Made by a program: the position numbers and the translations under genes. From JAWKNZ01 sp041391425 (GTDB taxonomy: Bacteria > Bdellovibrionota_B > Oligoflexia > Oligoflexales > JAWKNZ01): 63,448 nucleotides of DNA. The notes under the pieces were generated by a model. That model was given only the letters and a program-made list of their open reading frames with translations. It searched no databases and was not told where the DNA came from. Positions 48,508 through 58,800 of this stretch are shown here, piece by piece. Position 1 is the first letter of the stretch. The number at the start of each line of letters is the position of its first letter. The stretch covers positions 1-63,448 of the forward strand of contig JAWKNZ010000019.1 of NCBI GenBank assembly GCA_041391425.1, read 5' to 3'.

Positions 48508-49165
48508 TATACAACCTCCCGCTGTTATCTTTAATTTAGTGCAATGCACGATATAAGCTAACCGGAGTTTCTGGCTTCTGTCTAGCAAATAGTTGCATTG
48601 GATGTATCATTGCTATGAAATTAGGCGATCTCGGATGGTGATATTTTTTGCTATAATAAGTTAATATAGAGTTCGTCTTAATACCCTCAGAATCTGGATA
48701 GTGGCAATGATAGTATATTTATTTGGTTTTATAATGTTTGCTGCTAATAATCTTTCTAATCCATTAATGCATCATAGTTATAAAGCCATCATTAAAGTAT
48801 AAAAATTCAAAATTTATTGATTTTATAAAAGAGCCAAACTGGCTTATTGTCAATAATTACGCCAACCGCTCCGAGTGTATACCTTTGTCAAAAAGCTCGT
48901 TAAAATTAAATCCTTCCACTACAATCATAAATCAGTGGGTAAAGCCACTGAATATGACCCAAAACAAAAACTAAACAAGAACGCTAAAAACGGCCTCTCA
49001 CCAGATTTCTTCTACCATCATTCTGATTTGAAGCCTATCTGACTGAGGCGCTGAACCTAGCGTTTCTTTTCTATACTATCTACTAACATCTTTTTTACAG
49101 GAACAAGTAACATTTCTAGGTCCCAATGTTTGGCAATTACCTAAGGTTATTGTAGCCACCACGAG
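48508..49165. other. Intergenic stretch with a possible 55-codon frame
   Basis: A frame from GTG 48875 to TGA 49040 (55 codons, DPKQKLNKNAKNGLSPDFFY inside) has no ribosome site and no recognised match. Otherwise nothing seen. Confidence 0.25.
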
Positions 49166-49576
49166 CTAAACAAATTCCCAAAGCCTGATTAATATCGTGG
49201 CTTTGGATAGCTGCATCTTTTTTCTGGCGGTTTTGGTAGGGTCAGGTTCAGCTCTGCCAGTCTCTGTCAATGAGATGCTTTGCATAGCTCCATCTAAAAC
49301 TTCTATAACACAAGTTTCTTGAAATTGACCATTACATAAATCATAAATCCTATACAAATATGGCTCTCTAAACAATGTTCCAATACGTTTTCCACTGAGC
49401 AAAACATGATAAGCATTGGGATAACATGCTCCGCCGTTATCATAATTATAACCAAGTTTTAGCCTAAAAAATACGCTCGGGTATTGGAGCCAATAATTGC
49501 GTATCCTTTTTAAAAAGTACTCCTTTATCAATATATTCAGTGCAATTTTTATTGAAAAATTCCAAATATTTTTCAT
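49166..49576 (-). CDS. Hypothetical protein
   Basis: 136 residues from ATG 49576, preceded by GAGGATGTTGGTCAA. Basic N-terminus without a clean signal peptide, then YDNGGACYPNAYHVLLSGKR and YLYRIYDLCNGQFQETCVIE. Three Cys spaced through the centre. Not recognised; lies in a decayed region, so it may itself be a fragment. Confidence 0.4.
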   Translation of the reverse strand: MKNIWNFSIKIALNILIKEYFLKRIRNYWLQYPSVFFRLKLGYNYDNGGACYPNAYHVLLSGKRIGTLFREPYLYRIYDLCNGQFQETCVIEVLDGAMQSISLTETGRAEPDPTKTARKKMQLSKATILIRLWEFV

Positions 49577-49969
49577 TTGACCAACATCCTCAACTAACTG
49601 TATACAAATTGGAATTATCAATATCATTAGCTTTTATATATCTAGTAAGGCTTTCTAAGTTGTACATTATGTGCTAATAAAAAGTCGCCCATGATTACTA
49701 GTAGTGCTTGATGGATCTTGGTATGTATGATTAACCTTTTTTAGTAGCAGAAGATGCAGGTATACTTTGGCAAGAGCTCAAGTTGCAAGCAAGAAATATT
49801 ATAAACTGCGTCAAAAAAATCTTTACCATTTTTGTTCTCCAATAATAATACGATTAGACTTTATAGAGTGAATTATAGCAGCTCGGATGGCGTGAATGTC
49901 GAGAATCAGAGCAAGCTTATAAGGGGTATTTTGGTTCTAAAAGTCCTTAGTTATTGCAGGTTTTCCTTC

Positions 49970-50326
49970 TTATAAGAAGCACCATGCCTTTTTCTGTATA
50001 AACTTATAGATAAGCTCATTCACGAAAAGAGGATTATCCAAATGCGGACAGTGGTTATCGTGCAGAATAACCTCGACTTGAACATCCCTCAACTTACTCG
50101 CCAAATACTCAATATACTTTAATGGGATGCATTTATTTTGTTCCCGTAATAATTAAAGTGGGGTTATAATATCTGATCCAAATTATGCCACATCAAAACT
50201 TTCCATAGACTCAGCTAGTTTCCAAAAAACATTTGCATCAGAAGCAAATAACAATTTGACATATTCCATGAGATCATCAGAATTAACCAACTGGGGATCA
50301 AAACCGCTAAAACGGGCTGATTCCAT
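49970..50326 (-). pseudogene. Alpha/beta hydrolase C-terminal remnant
   Basis: Spliced frames read FWKLAESMESFDV, then NPTLIITGTK, then EVILHDNHCPHLDNPLFVNE and LIYKFIQKK. The catalytic His in NHCPHLDNP and the acid-bearing GTK strand are typical of the second half of an alpha/beta hydrolase. In-frame stop and shifts near 50180 and 50135; N-terminal half missing. Confidence 0.65.
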
Positions 50327-50509
50327 CGATAAACTCTTATGGATTAAACGATGTTATTCTCCAAAATTCTTTTACGATCTTAATCATTGGAAACGACTGA
50401 TTTATAAGTGGCTTGAACAGCATTTTTGTCTTAAAGGAGATTTATGAATTTAAACAGGCAATTCACTGTCTTTATTGAATAAAGGCTATAACAAAGCATG
50501 AAAGGCACT

Positions 50510-50733
50510 AGTAAAGCTCTTAGATAGAATGGGATATTCATTAATTTCGAAGATTGGAAGGGCATGGGACACACTACTTAAATGGTGTATTGAAATCTTG
50601 AATTATTTCATAACAGGACTTACAAATGCTCGTGTTGAGGGTTTCAATAATAAAGCAAAGTTAAAAAAGAAAGGCTTGCGGATATAAGTCTTTTAGAAAT
50701 TACAGATTGAAGGTATTAAACGCCTGTTGTTAA
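50510..50733 (+). pseudogene. ISL3-family transposase C-terminal remnant
   Basis: Reads WCIEILNYFITGLTNARVEG then FNNKAKLKKK, shifts, and continues RKACGYKSFRNYRLKVLNAC to a stop at 50733. This is the conserved C-terminal DDE end (N-A-x-x-E-G-x-N-N-K-x-K) of ISL3-family transposases. The first two thirds and both termini are not recognisable. Confidence 0.8.
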
Positions 50734-51096
50734 AGGGGTTACTGATTTCATCCACACTGAAATGAGTAGAGGGCTTAATTGCTTTGCCGATGCTTCTTCT
50801 AGAGTCATTTTTGATCAAATATGTGAATAGTCTGAGATATTTATAAAAGAGATTGTGTTAACACTTCAAGGCGCTGGCGTCATTCTTTATCATCAATGCG
50901 TCCAAGGTTGACTAATATATTTTGTCTTGGGCCTCTTTCTGTGCACACCTACTCGACAAATTGCAGGTATCTGTGTTTTATGCCTTTTTTGTTTTTTGAA
51001 GAACTTCTTTTAAAGCTATGCCATAGCAGATACTACAGGAATATAAATTATGTCAATAAGTTAATGCAAAAAAATGAATTTATATCTAAAAACCTA
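50734..51096. other. Intergenic stretch, nothing recognised
   Basis: No frame with coding character; probably decayed IS flank. Confidence 0.3.
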
Positions 51097-51951
51097 GGGC
51101 GTGTTGCCATTTCATAATGGCAGCCACATATAAGAACAAGCCAAGTATATCATTCCTTCGAAATTTCTCTTTAATTTTTCAAACCGAGCTGCGATTGAAC
51201 GAAAGTGCTTAAGTCGAGCGAAGGCGTTTTCAACAAGATGGCGGTATTTATAAAGTCCCCAATCCATATCTTCATTTCCAATCAAGGAATTAGATTTTCT
51301 TGGTATTTCCACCTTCATTTCTTTTTGCTTTATTTTATTACGGAGAGGCTCACTATCGTAACCTTTATCGGCAATGATAGTATCAGCAAGCGGAAGACGC
51401 TCTATTAATTCGGGAGCTTGCTTACAATCGTGAACTCCACCCCCAGTTATATCAAAGTCAATCGGCATTCCATGGGCATCGACTGCAAGGTGGATTTTTG
51501 TTGTATTGCTTCCACGTGATTTTCCAATCCCGGCTTCTTTTCCCTTGGGTGCACCGCTACTGTGCTGGTGAGCTTTGACAATACTTCCGTTAATAAATTC
51601 CCACTCTAAATCAGGATCTATGGCAAGCAATGTAAATATTTTCTTTAACTTGGCTAATCGAGACCAGTCATTGAATCGCTTAAAAACTTGATTCCATTTA
51701 CCAAAATATGGTGGTAAATCCCTCCATGGGCAACCAATTCTTAGCTTGTATAAAATACCTTCTACAGTTTGTCGAAGCTTGGGCTTGAAATAAATTCCCG
51801 CTTTCTTCATTATAGGCCATAGCTTCGACCAGTGCTTATCACTGAGCATAAGTCGCGGCATAAGAAAACTCGTTAATGATTTTGTTGCGAAACCATTTTC
51901 CGGGTTTTCTTAACTTTTTCAACTAGATATCTGCAAATTGGCAACACGCCC
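51097..51951 (-). mobile_element. IS5-family (IS427-type) insertion sequence, complete
   Basis: 855 bp with terminal inverted repeats GGGCGTGTTGCCATTT and AAATTGGCAACACGCCC and a TA on each side (51095-51096 and 51952-51953) as target duplication. One intact transposase gene. The same termini occur on the 179-bp element at 17917 and, one-ended, at 7667, so this IS probably mobilised or gave rise to them. Confidence 0.9.
51112..51861 (-). CDS. IS5-family transposase
   Basis: 249 residues. The N-terminal DUF4096-like domain (LSDKHWSKLWPIMKK, IGCPWRDLPPYFGKWNQVF) is followed by the DDE catalytic core: first Asp in TKIHLAVDAHGMP, second Asp in IIADKGYDSEPLR, Glu in LVENAFARLKHFRSIAAR. Single frame, complete, so transposition may still occur. 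Start ATG 51861 is 90 bp inside the IS. Confidence 0.95.
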   Translation of the reverse strand: MPRLMLSDKHWSKLWPIMKKAGIYFKPKLRQTVEGILYKLRIGCPWRDLPPYFGKWNQVFKRFNDWSRLAKLKKIFTLLAIDPDLEWEFINGSIVKAHQHSSGAPKGKEAGIGKSRGSNTTKIHLAVDAHGMPIDFDITGGGVHDCKQAPELIERLPLADTIIADKGYDSEPLRNKIKQKEMKVEIPRKSNSLIGNEDMDWGLYKYRHLVENAFARLKHFRSIAARFEKLKRNFEGMIYLACSYMWLPL

Positions 51952-52048
51952 TAGTGCTATATTTTTTTGAGCAAAAATTTTTATCTCCTTATATCTTCAG
52001 CGATGTATTTTCCACAACTGGATGTGTCGAACGAACGTCAAGTTATTG

Positions 52049-52732
52049 CTATAAGCATGTTTTAGATTTACTGGTTACTTCTAATTTTAAATTGCGTAGC
52101 TCTGATATAAAGCTAGAATTGGTATTGTCTCCATCTGCTTGAATCCAAAGACCGACAATCTCTTGAGCGTTTTTCCAATGGATCACTGTATGCTCCCACT
52201 GTCCCAGTGAAGTGCTTGCAACTGCATGATTAAGGATCTTATCACTGTAGGGATTCACCCAAGTGGTTCCTGGTTTGTTCTTAGCTCCGACAATGAGATA
52301 GGTCATATGATCTGTTGGATGATGTAATGATGTGCTCAGCATTTTTATCCAATTTGGGGCAAAAAATGGAATGGTACTACTGTTTTTACTGTAGTATAGT
52401 AGGCCAATTTTAAAAAGAGAATCATCGCCTGATTTCGTTTTTTCTAGTGCTGTATTTTTTATTTTGAGTGTTCCCTTACTTTTCCATTCAAAGGCAATTG
52501 AAGTTAGCTTCAATATATCTTTAAATGGTATGACTATAGATGAGGATGAACTTTTAACTGTCGCAACAAGCTTATTGCTTTGCCATTCGTAAGTGGTTGG
52601 GGGGATGTTCTTAAATGTAATATCTTTGAAATTGTGTTTGTCCAAAAGGATATTACAAATTGTAGCTGCCTTACTGGAGGGAATGCTAATTATATGGCTG
52701 AGTACATATGCTATAATAATACTTCGTCCCAA
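52049..52732 (-). CDS. Secreted DUF3047-like protein
   Basis: 227 residues with a signal peptide (IIIAYVLSHIISIPSSKA). The segment IAFEWKSKGTLKIKNTALEK then GDDSLFKIGLLYY matches the pattern of DUF3047 proteins, which are periplasmic and of unknown role. TTG start with AAGGAT upstream. It follows the BamA-like gene by 12 bp on the same strand and so may be co-expressed. Confidence 0.6.
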   Translation of the reverse strand: MGRSIIIAYVLSHIISIPSSKAATICNILLDKHNFKDITFKNIPPTTYEWQSNKLVATVKSSSSSIVIPFKDILKLTSIAFEWKSKGTLKIKNTALEKTKSGDDSLFKIGLLYYSKNSSTIPFFAPNWIKMLSTSLHHPTDHMTYLIVGAKNKPGTTWVNPYSDKILNHAVASTSLGQWEHTVIHWKNAQEIVGLWIQADGDNTNSSFISELRNLKLEVTSKSKTCL

Positions 52733-52743
52733 GATTTTTATCC

Positions 52744-54063
52744 TTAAAAAAATTGTTGAACTCCGAAACTAATAGGTAAGTGATCTTTTCCTATTAGAGG
52801 ATGGGCTATATCTAACCGTGCCACCAATCTATATATTTTGGGAGCAATGACTCTAAAACCAGTTCCGATGCTTGCGCCGCTCGCTGCGGTAAATTTGTTA
52901 AAGTTATTGCCCAGATAAGTCGTGTCGTAGAATAAGATATGTTGCAATACTAAATTCGAGCTTGAATAACTAGGCATTCTAATTTCGCTATTGGTAAGCC
53001 AAAAATGGCTTCCGCGAAATCTGTCGTCAGTATATCCTCTGATCTTATTCAATCCTCCAGCATAAAATAGATCAACTGATTCTGTGGATGTTGTTTTGCC
53101 TATAGTACCTTGGAAGGCAAGTATACTATCTGCTAACATTGGTGTAAAGTTCTTGAACTCAAGCTGGCTTTTTTGTCCTTGGCTTTTATTTCTAATTCGG
53201 TCTGAGATTTCACTTAAATTTAATGTTAATAAGTTACCTTGTACCTTATAGCTATCATAATTGAGTCTTCCATATTTTAGTTCAAGATTGAAAAGAGATC
53301 TTTTATTGTTTGGAGGTATTTCAGTATCTTCTGTCGCAGAGAGAACTTTTTTTTCAAGATACTGCTTTGAGTATTCTAGGTCTGAAAGTTCTACCTCCAT
53401 ACTTGATTTAAAGTTAGGTTGCCATTCCTTTTCGAACTTTATTTTGGCTTTTCTTGTGTGTTCTAAAAATCCTCGCTCGATATCTAAACTACTGCCTTGA
53501 TTCTGGTAATGAGTACGGATGCGATTGATGTCCCAAAGGTCTATGGAGAAATGCAGTCTATTGTTGAAAAGTCGAGGGTTTCTATACCAGACGACAGCTG
53601 AACGAGAGTTTCCTAGCTTTTCTAGTTGGAGTCCTCCTTCAAGATAGCGTCCGAAGAGATTTATATCATAGGCTCCTATAGTCATTTGACTGACTCCACC
53701 ACCACTTGAAAATTTAAGGATTGGTATTGTTGTCCATCTCTCCTCAAGAGTTAGGCTTGATTCAATTTCGCTTTGATATTTTGTCGATTTTGTTGTGGAG
53801 ATATCGTGGGTTACTGATGCGAAAAGTTGAAGGTTTTTAAGTCTTTGAATACTTTCGGCTATGTCCTTTTGGGTTGTCGCTTCCCCTTCTTGATATAGTA
53901 GTTCTCTGAGTACAACGCTTTCATCTGTTCTTGACAGCCCATTGATATGAATTGACTTGACTAGAACTGGTTTTAGGTCTTCCGCTATCAAGTTAGATGT
54001 TGCTGTTAATATTGCGATTGTTGTGCTTAGTTGCCAATATCTCAAAAATGCCAAATTTTGCAT
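52744..54063 (-). CDS. BamA/TamA-like outer-membrane protein
   Basis: 439 residues. Signal peptide, one POTRA domain (VKSIHINGLSRTDESVVLRE near residue 32), then a 16-strand-type barrel with GLNKIRGYTDDRFRG near 340 corresponding to the conserved surface-antigen RGY motif, and a terminal Phe. Short for BamA (one POTRA instead of five), closer to TamA-like or two-partner-type channels. ATG 54063 follows AAGGAC. It diverges from the isonitrile cluster. Confidence 0.85.
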   Translation of the reverse strand: MQNLAFLRYWQLSTTIAILTATSNLIAEDLKPVLVKSIHINGLSRTDESVVLRELLYQEGEATTQKDIAESIQRLKNLQLFASVTHDISTTKSTKYQSEIESSLTLEERWTTIPILKFSSGGGVSQMTIGAYDINLFGRYLEGGLQLEKLGNSRSAVVWYRNPRLFNNRLHFSIDLWDINRIRTHYQNQGSSLDIERGFLEHTRKAKIKFEKEWQPNFKSSMEVELSDLEYSKQYLEKKVLSATEDTEIPPNNKRSLFNLELKYGRLNYDSYKVQGNLLTLNLSEISDRIRNKSQGQKSQLEFKNFTPMLADSILAFQGTIGKTTSTESVDLFYAGGLNKIRGYTDDRFRGSHFWLTNSEIRMPSYSSSNLVLQHILFYDTTYLGNNFNKFTAASGASIGTGFRVIAPKIYRLVARLDIAHPLIGKDHLPISFGVQQFF

Positions 54064-54310
54064 ATATGCCGTCCTTCACTTCTCAAAAATTACAAATGAG
54101 ATCGGTTGGTATTTTCTATTCGTATTGGTTTGGGTATATGTTACTTCAGTATCTATTTTAATAGAATCTTTGTTTTTTTATCAGATTAACTGTCTATCAT
54201 CAGGCATGTTATGTTAACTTATCTATAAGTATTTCCTATGATAGTTATATATATAAGTCATTTTATTTATAGCTTAGATTCTTGTAGCTTTCTTCTTAGA
54301 GGAGAGAAAT

Positions 54311-55390
54311 ATGAAGCATACAGGAATTAATTTAATTAATCACCAAAACCCAACTGTCACAGATCCCAAAAAAGGAGAGGTGTTTGGTCACCTTTCGACT
54401 ATAGTTACTGCAAAGAAAATATTGTCTGAGGTTATGAAATTTCGTCGCGTTCCAGGCATAGGAGAATCCTGTAGTTCTAGCGATTGTCAAGAATGTATGT
54501 CTTTGCATCTGCCAAAAATTGTTTCCGCTATTCAAAAAGGTAATCCTATAAGCTTTGTTTTACCCGCTTTTCCTGGAAAATCTCCAAATCTCGAAAAAGT
54601 ATTAGGTCCACTGCCTGATTATGCAGAACGGCTCTCACTTCGATTTCTTGCAAACCTTAGCCGAAACATAAAAAAATACTATTCTCCTGGCGCTAAAATT
54701 ATCCTGTGTTCAGATGGAAGGGTTTTTAGTGATGTCATCGGTATGAGAGAATCTAATGTAACAGCATACCAAGATGAACTAAGTCGTATTATTGAAGAAA
54801 CTTCGATTGTTGAGGTATCCACATTTAATCTCGATGATTGCTTTGTCGATGTGGATTTTGTCGATATGCGCTATAAGCTTATGAATTATTATGGAAATTC
54901 TTTGGAGTATTTGAAAAACAAGGTTCGCAATGGGACGAATTTTTCAGCGACTCCTGAAGAACAAGAAGCAAATCGTATGTATCGTGGGATCACTCGATTT
55001 TTGTTTGAAGATTCGATGTATTCAGGCCAAAAAAAGAGTCGCTCAGCTATTCAACGAGAATCCAAAACTAAAGCATACGAAGTGATTAGAAGAAGCAATG
55101 CATGGAGTGAATTAATTGCTGAACGCTTTCCTGAGGCAGTTCGGCTGTCCATTCATCCGCAAACGTGTGGATCAAAAAAAATAGGTATCCGTTTAATTGG
55201 CAATGAAAATTGGATGACCCCATGGCACGGAGTTGCTGTCGAAACTGATCTTGGCTTTTCTCTTCTAAAACGCTACGAAGCTGAAGCATTGGGTGCTGAG
55301 TTGGTTTATTCTCGAAATGGTCGTCCTAGCCATTATAAATTGAAAGCAGGAAAAAGCATAGGCGTTGAAGAGGCAGAGCATGAATTGTAA
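54311..55390 (+). CDS. isnA: Isocyanide (isonitrile) synthase, DIT1/PvcA family
   Basis: 359 residues. Family features: ISFVLPAFPGKSPNLEKVLG near residue 78, DYAERLSLRFLANL, a nucleotide/sugar-binding KIILCSDGRVFSDVIG near 137, and the C-terminal VRLSIHPQTCGSKKIGIRLI, TPWHGVAVE. Enzymes of this family turn the amino group of an amino acid (Tyr, Trp and others) into an isonitrile using ribulose-5-phosphate. ATG 54311 follows AGGAGAG. First gene of a coupled operon; the next start lies inside its end. Intact. Confidence 0.95.
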   Translation: MKHTGINLINHQNPTVTDPKKGEVFGHLSTIVTAKKILSEVMKFRRVPGIGESCSSSDCQECMSLHLPKIVSAIQKGNPISFVLPAFPGKSPNLEKVLGPLPDYAERLSLRFLANLSRNIKKYYSPGAKIILCSDGRVFSDVIGMRESNVTAYQDELSRIIEETSIVEVSTFNLDDCFVDVDFVDMRYKLMNYYGNSLEYLKNKVRNGTNFSATPEEQEANRMYRGITRFLFEDSMYSGQKKSRSAIQRESKTKAYEVIRRSNAWSELIAERFPEAVRLSIHPQTCGSKKIGIRLIGNENWMTPWHGVAVETDLGFSLLKRYEAEALGAELVYSRNGRPSHYKLKAGKSIGVEEAEHEL

Positions 55391-56216
55391 GCTTACGCAG
55401 CTTAAGCCTTTTGGTGTTCTTATAGAGCCTTTAGATAGATCGGCCAATATCAGCATTTTGGATATAGAAATACTACGCCAGTTATTTTGCCAACATCACT
55501 TACTTTTATTAAGAGGATTTGATCATTTTGAGAGCTGCGAAGATTTTTCTAATTACTGCGAATTATGGGGAGAGATTAGTCTTTGGCCCTTTGGAAAAGT
55601 TCTTGAATTAATTGAATATGACGATCCAGCGGATCATATTTTTGACAGTAGTTATGTTCCATTGCATTGGGATGGAATGTATCGCAAACAAGTTCCTGAA
55701 TATCAAATTTTTTATTGTGTAAAGGCTCCGCTTCCAGGTCAAGGAGGGAGGACAACGTTTTCAAACACCATATTAGCTTTGGAATATGCTTCATGGGCTA
55801 CTAAAGAACTATGGAGCAAGGCTAAAGGTATCTATCGGCGAAAAATGGAGTTTTATAATAGCGAAACAGTATCACCTATTATTGTTAAGCACCCACATAG
55901 AGATTACTCGATCATTCGTTTTAATGAGCCGCATGCAGTTGAAAACGGGCATCTTATTAATCCAGTGGATATCACGTTTTCCGGCATCGTTCAAGGTGAG
56001 TTGGATGCGTTTTGTCATGACTTAAAGCAAGCGCTTTATGACCGAAGGAATTTTTATGCGCATGAATGGCAAACAGGTGATGTGGTCATTGCCGATAATT
56101 TCTCGCTTTTGCATGGTAGAGAAAAGTTTACTTCTAAATCTCCTAGGCATATTCGACGGGTTCAGGTTTTAAGTGACCCACCTTTTGATAACCCAGCCTT
56201 GGAGTCTTATCAATGA
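55380..56216 (+). CDS. isnB: Fe(II)/2-oxoglutarate oxygenase, PvcB/IsnB type
   Basis: 278 residues of the TauD/TfdA fold. Iron ligands: HWDGMY (H-x-D) near residue 94 and His in LLHGREKF near 244; the 2OG-binding Arg is in HIRRVQVL. In isonitrile pathways the partner oxygenase desaturates or decarboxylates the amino-acid-derived isonitrile. ATG 55380 is preferred over TTG 55365; it overlaps the isnA stop by 11 bases. Its TGA overlaps the next ATG. Confidence 0.94.
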   Translation: MNCKLTQLKPFGVLIEPLDRSANISILDIEILRQLFCQHHLLLLRGFDHFESCEDFSNYCELWGEISLWPFGKVLELIEYDDPADHIFDSSYVPLHWDGMYRKQVPEYQIFYCVKAPLPGQGGRTTFSNTILALEYASWATKELWSKAKGIYRRKMEFYNSETVSPIIVKHPHRDYSIIRFNEPHAVENGHLINPVDITFSGIVQGELDAFCHDLKQALYDRRNFYAHEWQTGDVVIADNFSLLHGREKFTSKSPRHIRRVQVLSDPPFDNPALESYQ

Positions 56217-57655
56217 TGGTACAAGAGGTCGATATAGTTGTTGTAGGTGCAGGACCCGTGGGTTTGATGTGTGCGTATTTAGGACAGCTTTGTGGCTTGA
56301 AGGTTATTATATTTGATAAGTCTGATGCTCCTATAGAGGTGGGAAGAGCTGACGCACTTAATGCACGGACTTTACAACTTTTAGAGTTGGTAGGATTATT
56401 TGAAGACCTTTACCCTTTAGGAAAGAAGTGTAATACCAGCTCTGTCTGGGCAGATGGAAAATTTATTTCAAGGCAATCGTCTTGGTGGGAAGAGCTAGAA
56501 GGCTGTTTGCATAAACATTTTCTAATGCTCGGACAACCTTTTATAGAAAAATTGTTAGATCATAAGCTTAAAGAATTTGGCGCTGCAGTCAAACGTTCCA
56601 CAACGGTAGAAGAGATCAAGCTAACTGAATCTGGGTGTTTTACAGCCTTATCTTGTGGTGAAAAAATTCAATCACGTTACATAATTGGAGCAGATGGTTC
56701 ACAATCTTTTGTCCGTAACCATTTTAAGATACCTTTCGAGATCATCCGACCGCAGATAATTTGGGCAGTCATTGATGGTGTTATTGATACAGATTTTCCA
56801 AAAGTCCCAGAAATCATAACTTTTCAAACTGAAACATCGGATGTCGCATGGATTCCAAGAGAAGGAAACATCGATAGATTTTATGTGAGGATGGATACTA
56901 AGGTTTTTACATTGGATGAGGCGGTTGCAAAGATTAACCGTGCCATGAAGCCTCATGTTTTATCTTTCAAAGATATTTGTTGGTTTTCGCAATTTTCCGT
57001 AAAAGAGTCCGTTGCTGAAAATTATAGTGTGGGAGGGCGTGTCTTTCTTGCTGGAGATGCATGCCATATACATTCTGTGAATGGAGGACAGGGCCTTAAT
57101 ACTGGGCTTGCAGATGCGTTTAATCTAATCTGGAAGATGAACATGGTGATAAACTTTGGCACTTCATTAGAGTTGCTGAGGAGCTACGACTATGAACGTA
57201 AGCCTGTTGCGCAAAGTGTTATTAAGACTTCTGGAAAACTTGTGCGCTCAACCAAATATTCGCCTACAGGGACTCATGCTCAGGATTATGTGAATATTGT
57301 GCAAAGGCATGCTGGCAATATAACAGGAATGGGAATTAAATATGGAGACGCAGGTTTAAATGGGTCTCGATTATTTGATTTTGAAGTTTATAAAGAGGAT
57401 ATCAGATCCCGTATTTATACACTTCTTGACTATACAAAATATACATTGTTGATTTTTAGTGATAGTGAATTGAATATGGATCTACCTCGTTTTATAAATG
57501 CTATTCAAATTTATCCAAGTAAAAATCAGGATAATTATTGGGCGGAGAAATCTCCATATATGGACCAAGTTATCTTAGTTAGACCGGACTCATTTATTGA
57601 GCAATCGGTTTCTCCAAATGAAATTCATTCTTTGGTAGAAAAGATGCAATTATGA
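56213..57655 (+). CDS. FAD-dependent aromatic monooxygenase
   Basis: 480 residues of the PheA/TfdB-type group-A flavin monooxygenase family: dinucleotide motif VVVGAGPVGLMCAYLG near residue 10, YIIGADGSQSFVR (DG motif) near 155, and GRVFLAGDACHIHSVNGGQG with the flavin GD motif near 281. Probably hydroxylates the aromatic part of the isonitrile compound. ATGA overlaps on both sides couple it to isnB and the MFS gene. Intact. Confidence 0.93.
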   Translation: MMVQEVDIVVVGAGPVGLMCAYLGQLCGLKVIIFDKSDAPIEVGRADALNARTLQLLELVGLFEDLYPLGKKCNTSSVWADGKFISRQSSWWEELEGCLHKHFLMLGQPFIEKLLDHKLKEFGAAVKRSTTVEEIKLTESGCFTALSCGEKIQSRYIIGADGSQSFVRNHFKIPFEIIRPQIIWAVIDGVIDTDFPKVPEIITFQTETSDVAWIPREGNIDRFYVRMDTKVFTLDEAVAKINRAMKPHVLSFKDICWFSQFSVKESVAENYSVGGRVFLAGDACHIHSVNGGQGLNTGLADAFNLIWKMNMVINFGTSLELLRSYDYERKPVAQSVIKTSGKLVRSTKYSPTGTHAQDYVNIVQRHAGNITGMGIKYGDAGLNGSRLFDFEVYKEDIRSRIYTLLDYTKYTLLIFSDSELNMDLPRFINAIQIYPSKNQDNYWAEKSPYMDQVILVRPDSFIEQSVSPNEIHSLVEKMQL

Positions 57656-58800
57656 GACGATTGTTTTTCTTAATTTTAGGTATGTTTACGGTTGGCAGTA
57701 GCTCATTTATGATCGCGGGTCTTTTACCTAAAATTAGCCAGAGTATTGGGCAACCTATTTCTATAACAGCCCAAGGTATTACTGCCTTTAGTTTGACATA
57801 CCTTTTGTCTGCTCCTTTTTTTTCGATGGTGTTTGCTAATAAGTCGTCTAAGCGTTTATTTCAAATCGCGTTAACTTTATTTCTTTTTGGCAATTTGATA
57901 ACGTTATTTTCATATACGATTGTGGGATTTGTTTTTGGGCGTATTATTACCGCTTTAGGTTGCGGAATCTTTAATCCCTTTGTGTTAGTATAGCGCTTCA
58001 TTTAAGTTATAATTCTCCGAGAGGAAAGACATTGAGCTTAATTTGGGGAGCCAATAGCGCTGGAGTGGTTTTGGTGTCCCATTAAGGGGTATATCTTTTC
58101 TTCAAAGTTTCATTGGCAGCTGGCAATTGCCTATGTTTTAATTATAAGGATTAATTACCCTTATCGGATTTTCTCTGCAAAATGCCGAATTAGATTTCTC
58201 CACAAATGCTTCCTTGAAAGATAGGCTCCGTCTTCTCGTTGATAAAAGAGTTTTGTCAATCATTGGAATTACTTGTTTTACTTCGTTAGCGAGTTTGGGA
58301 CTTTACTCCTATGTGGCCTCGATTCAATCGAAACATCACACTCATTAGCTATTTCGTTATTTTTTTGGGGGCTGGGAGGATTTGTTGGAAGCTCATTTGT
58401 CGGCTTTTGGATCGATTTTACAAAAAAACCACAAGCTGTAATGGCCTTTATATTGGTAGGATTGATGCTTGCTATTATTACAATACCTATAACCAAAGAT
58501 CTGCCTTATTTTGGGTTGCTCTCTTATTTTATGTGGGGCGTCTTTGGTTGGGCAATGCCGACTCCACAACAACATATTTTATTTCAAATATGTGAAAGTC
58601 AGAAAGCAATATTGTCTGCTTTAAACTCGTCAGCAATCGGTTTAGGAAGCTCTATCGGAACTGCTATAGGAGGAGCTATTATTGCACGTGGGTTTAATGT
58701 TGCTGATCTTCCATACCTCTCTGCATTTCTCTTGATCTTTGTTTTTTTCTGCCAGCTAATGCTGATAAATAGATCTAAGCTAAGGAGTTTGTTAGTGTGA
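57652..58800 (+). pseudogene. MFS transporter, multiply frameshifted
   Basis: The first 113 residues (helices 1-4, GRIITALGCGIFNPF) end at a stop near 57993. A middle part follows in other frames (RGKTLSLIWGANSAGVV, ASLKDRLRLLVDKRVLSIIG). The last 160 residues are open in a third frame (SLFFWGLGGFVGSSFVGFWI, RSSIGTAIGGAI-like helices). At least four breaks. The intact gene would be a sugar/drug-type MFS exporter, probably for the isonitrile product. Starts ATGA with the monooxygenase. Confidence 0.88.

Noticed and set aside
54064..54310. Fur box ahead of isnA
   Set aside because: TATATATA-rich DNA only superficially resembles GATAATGATAATCATTATC.
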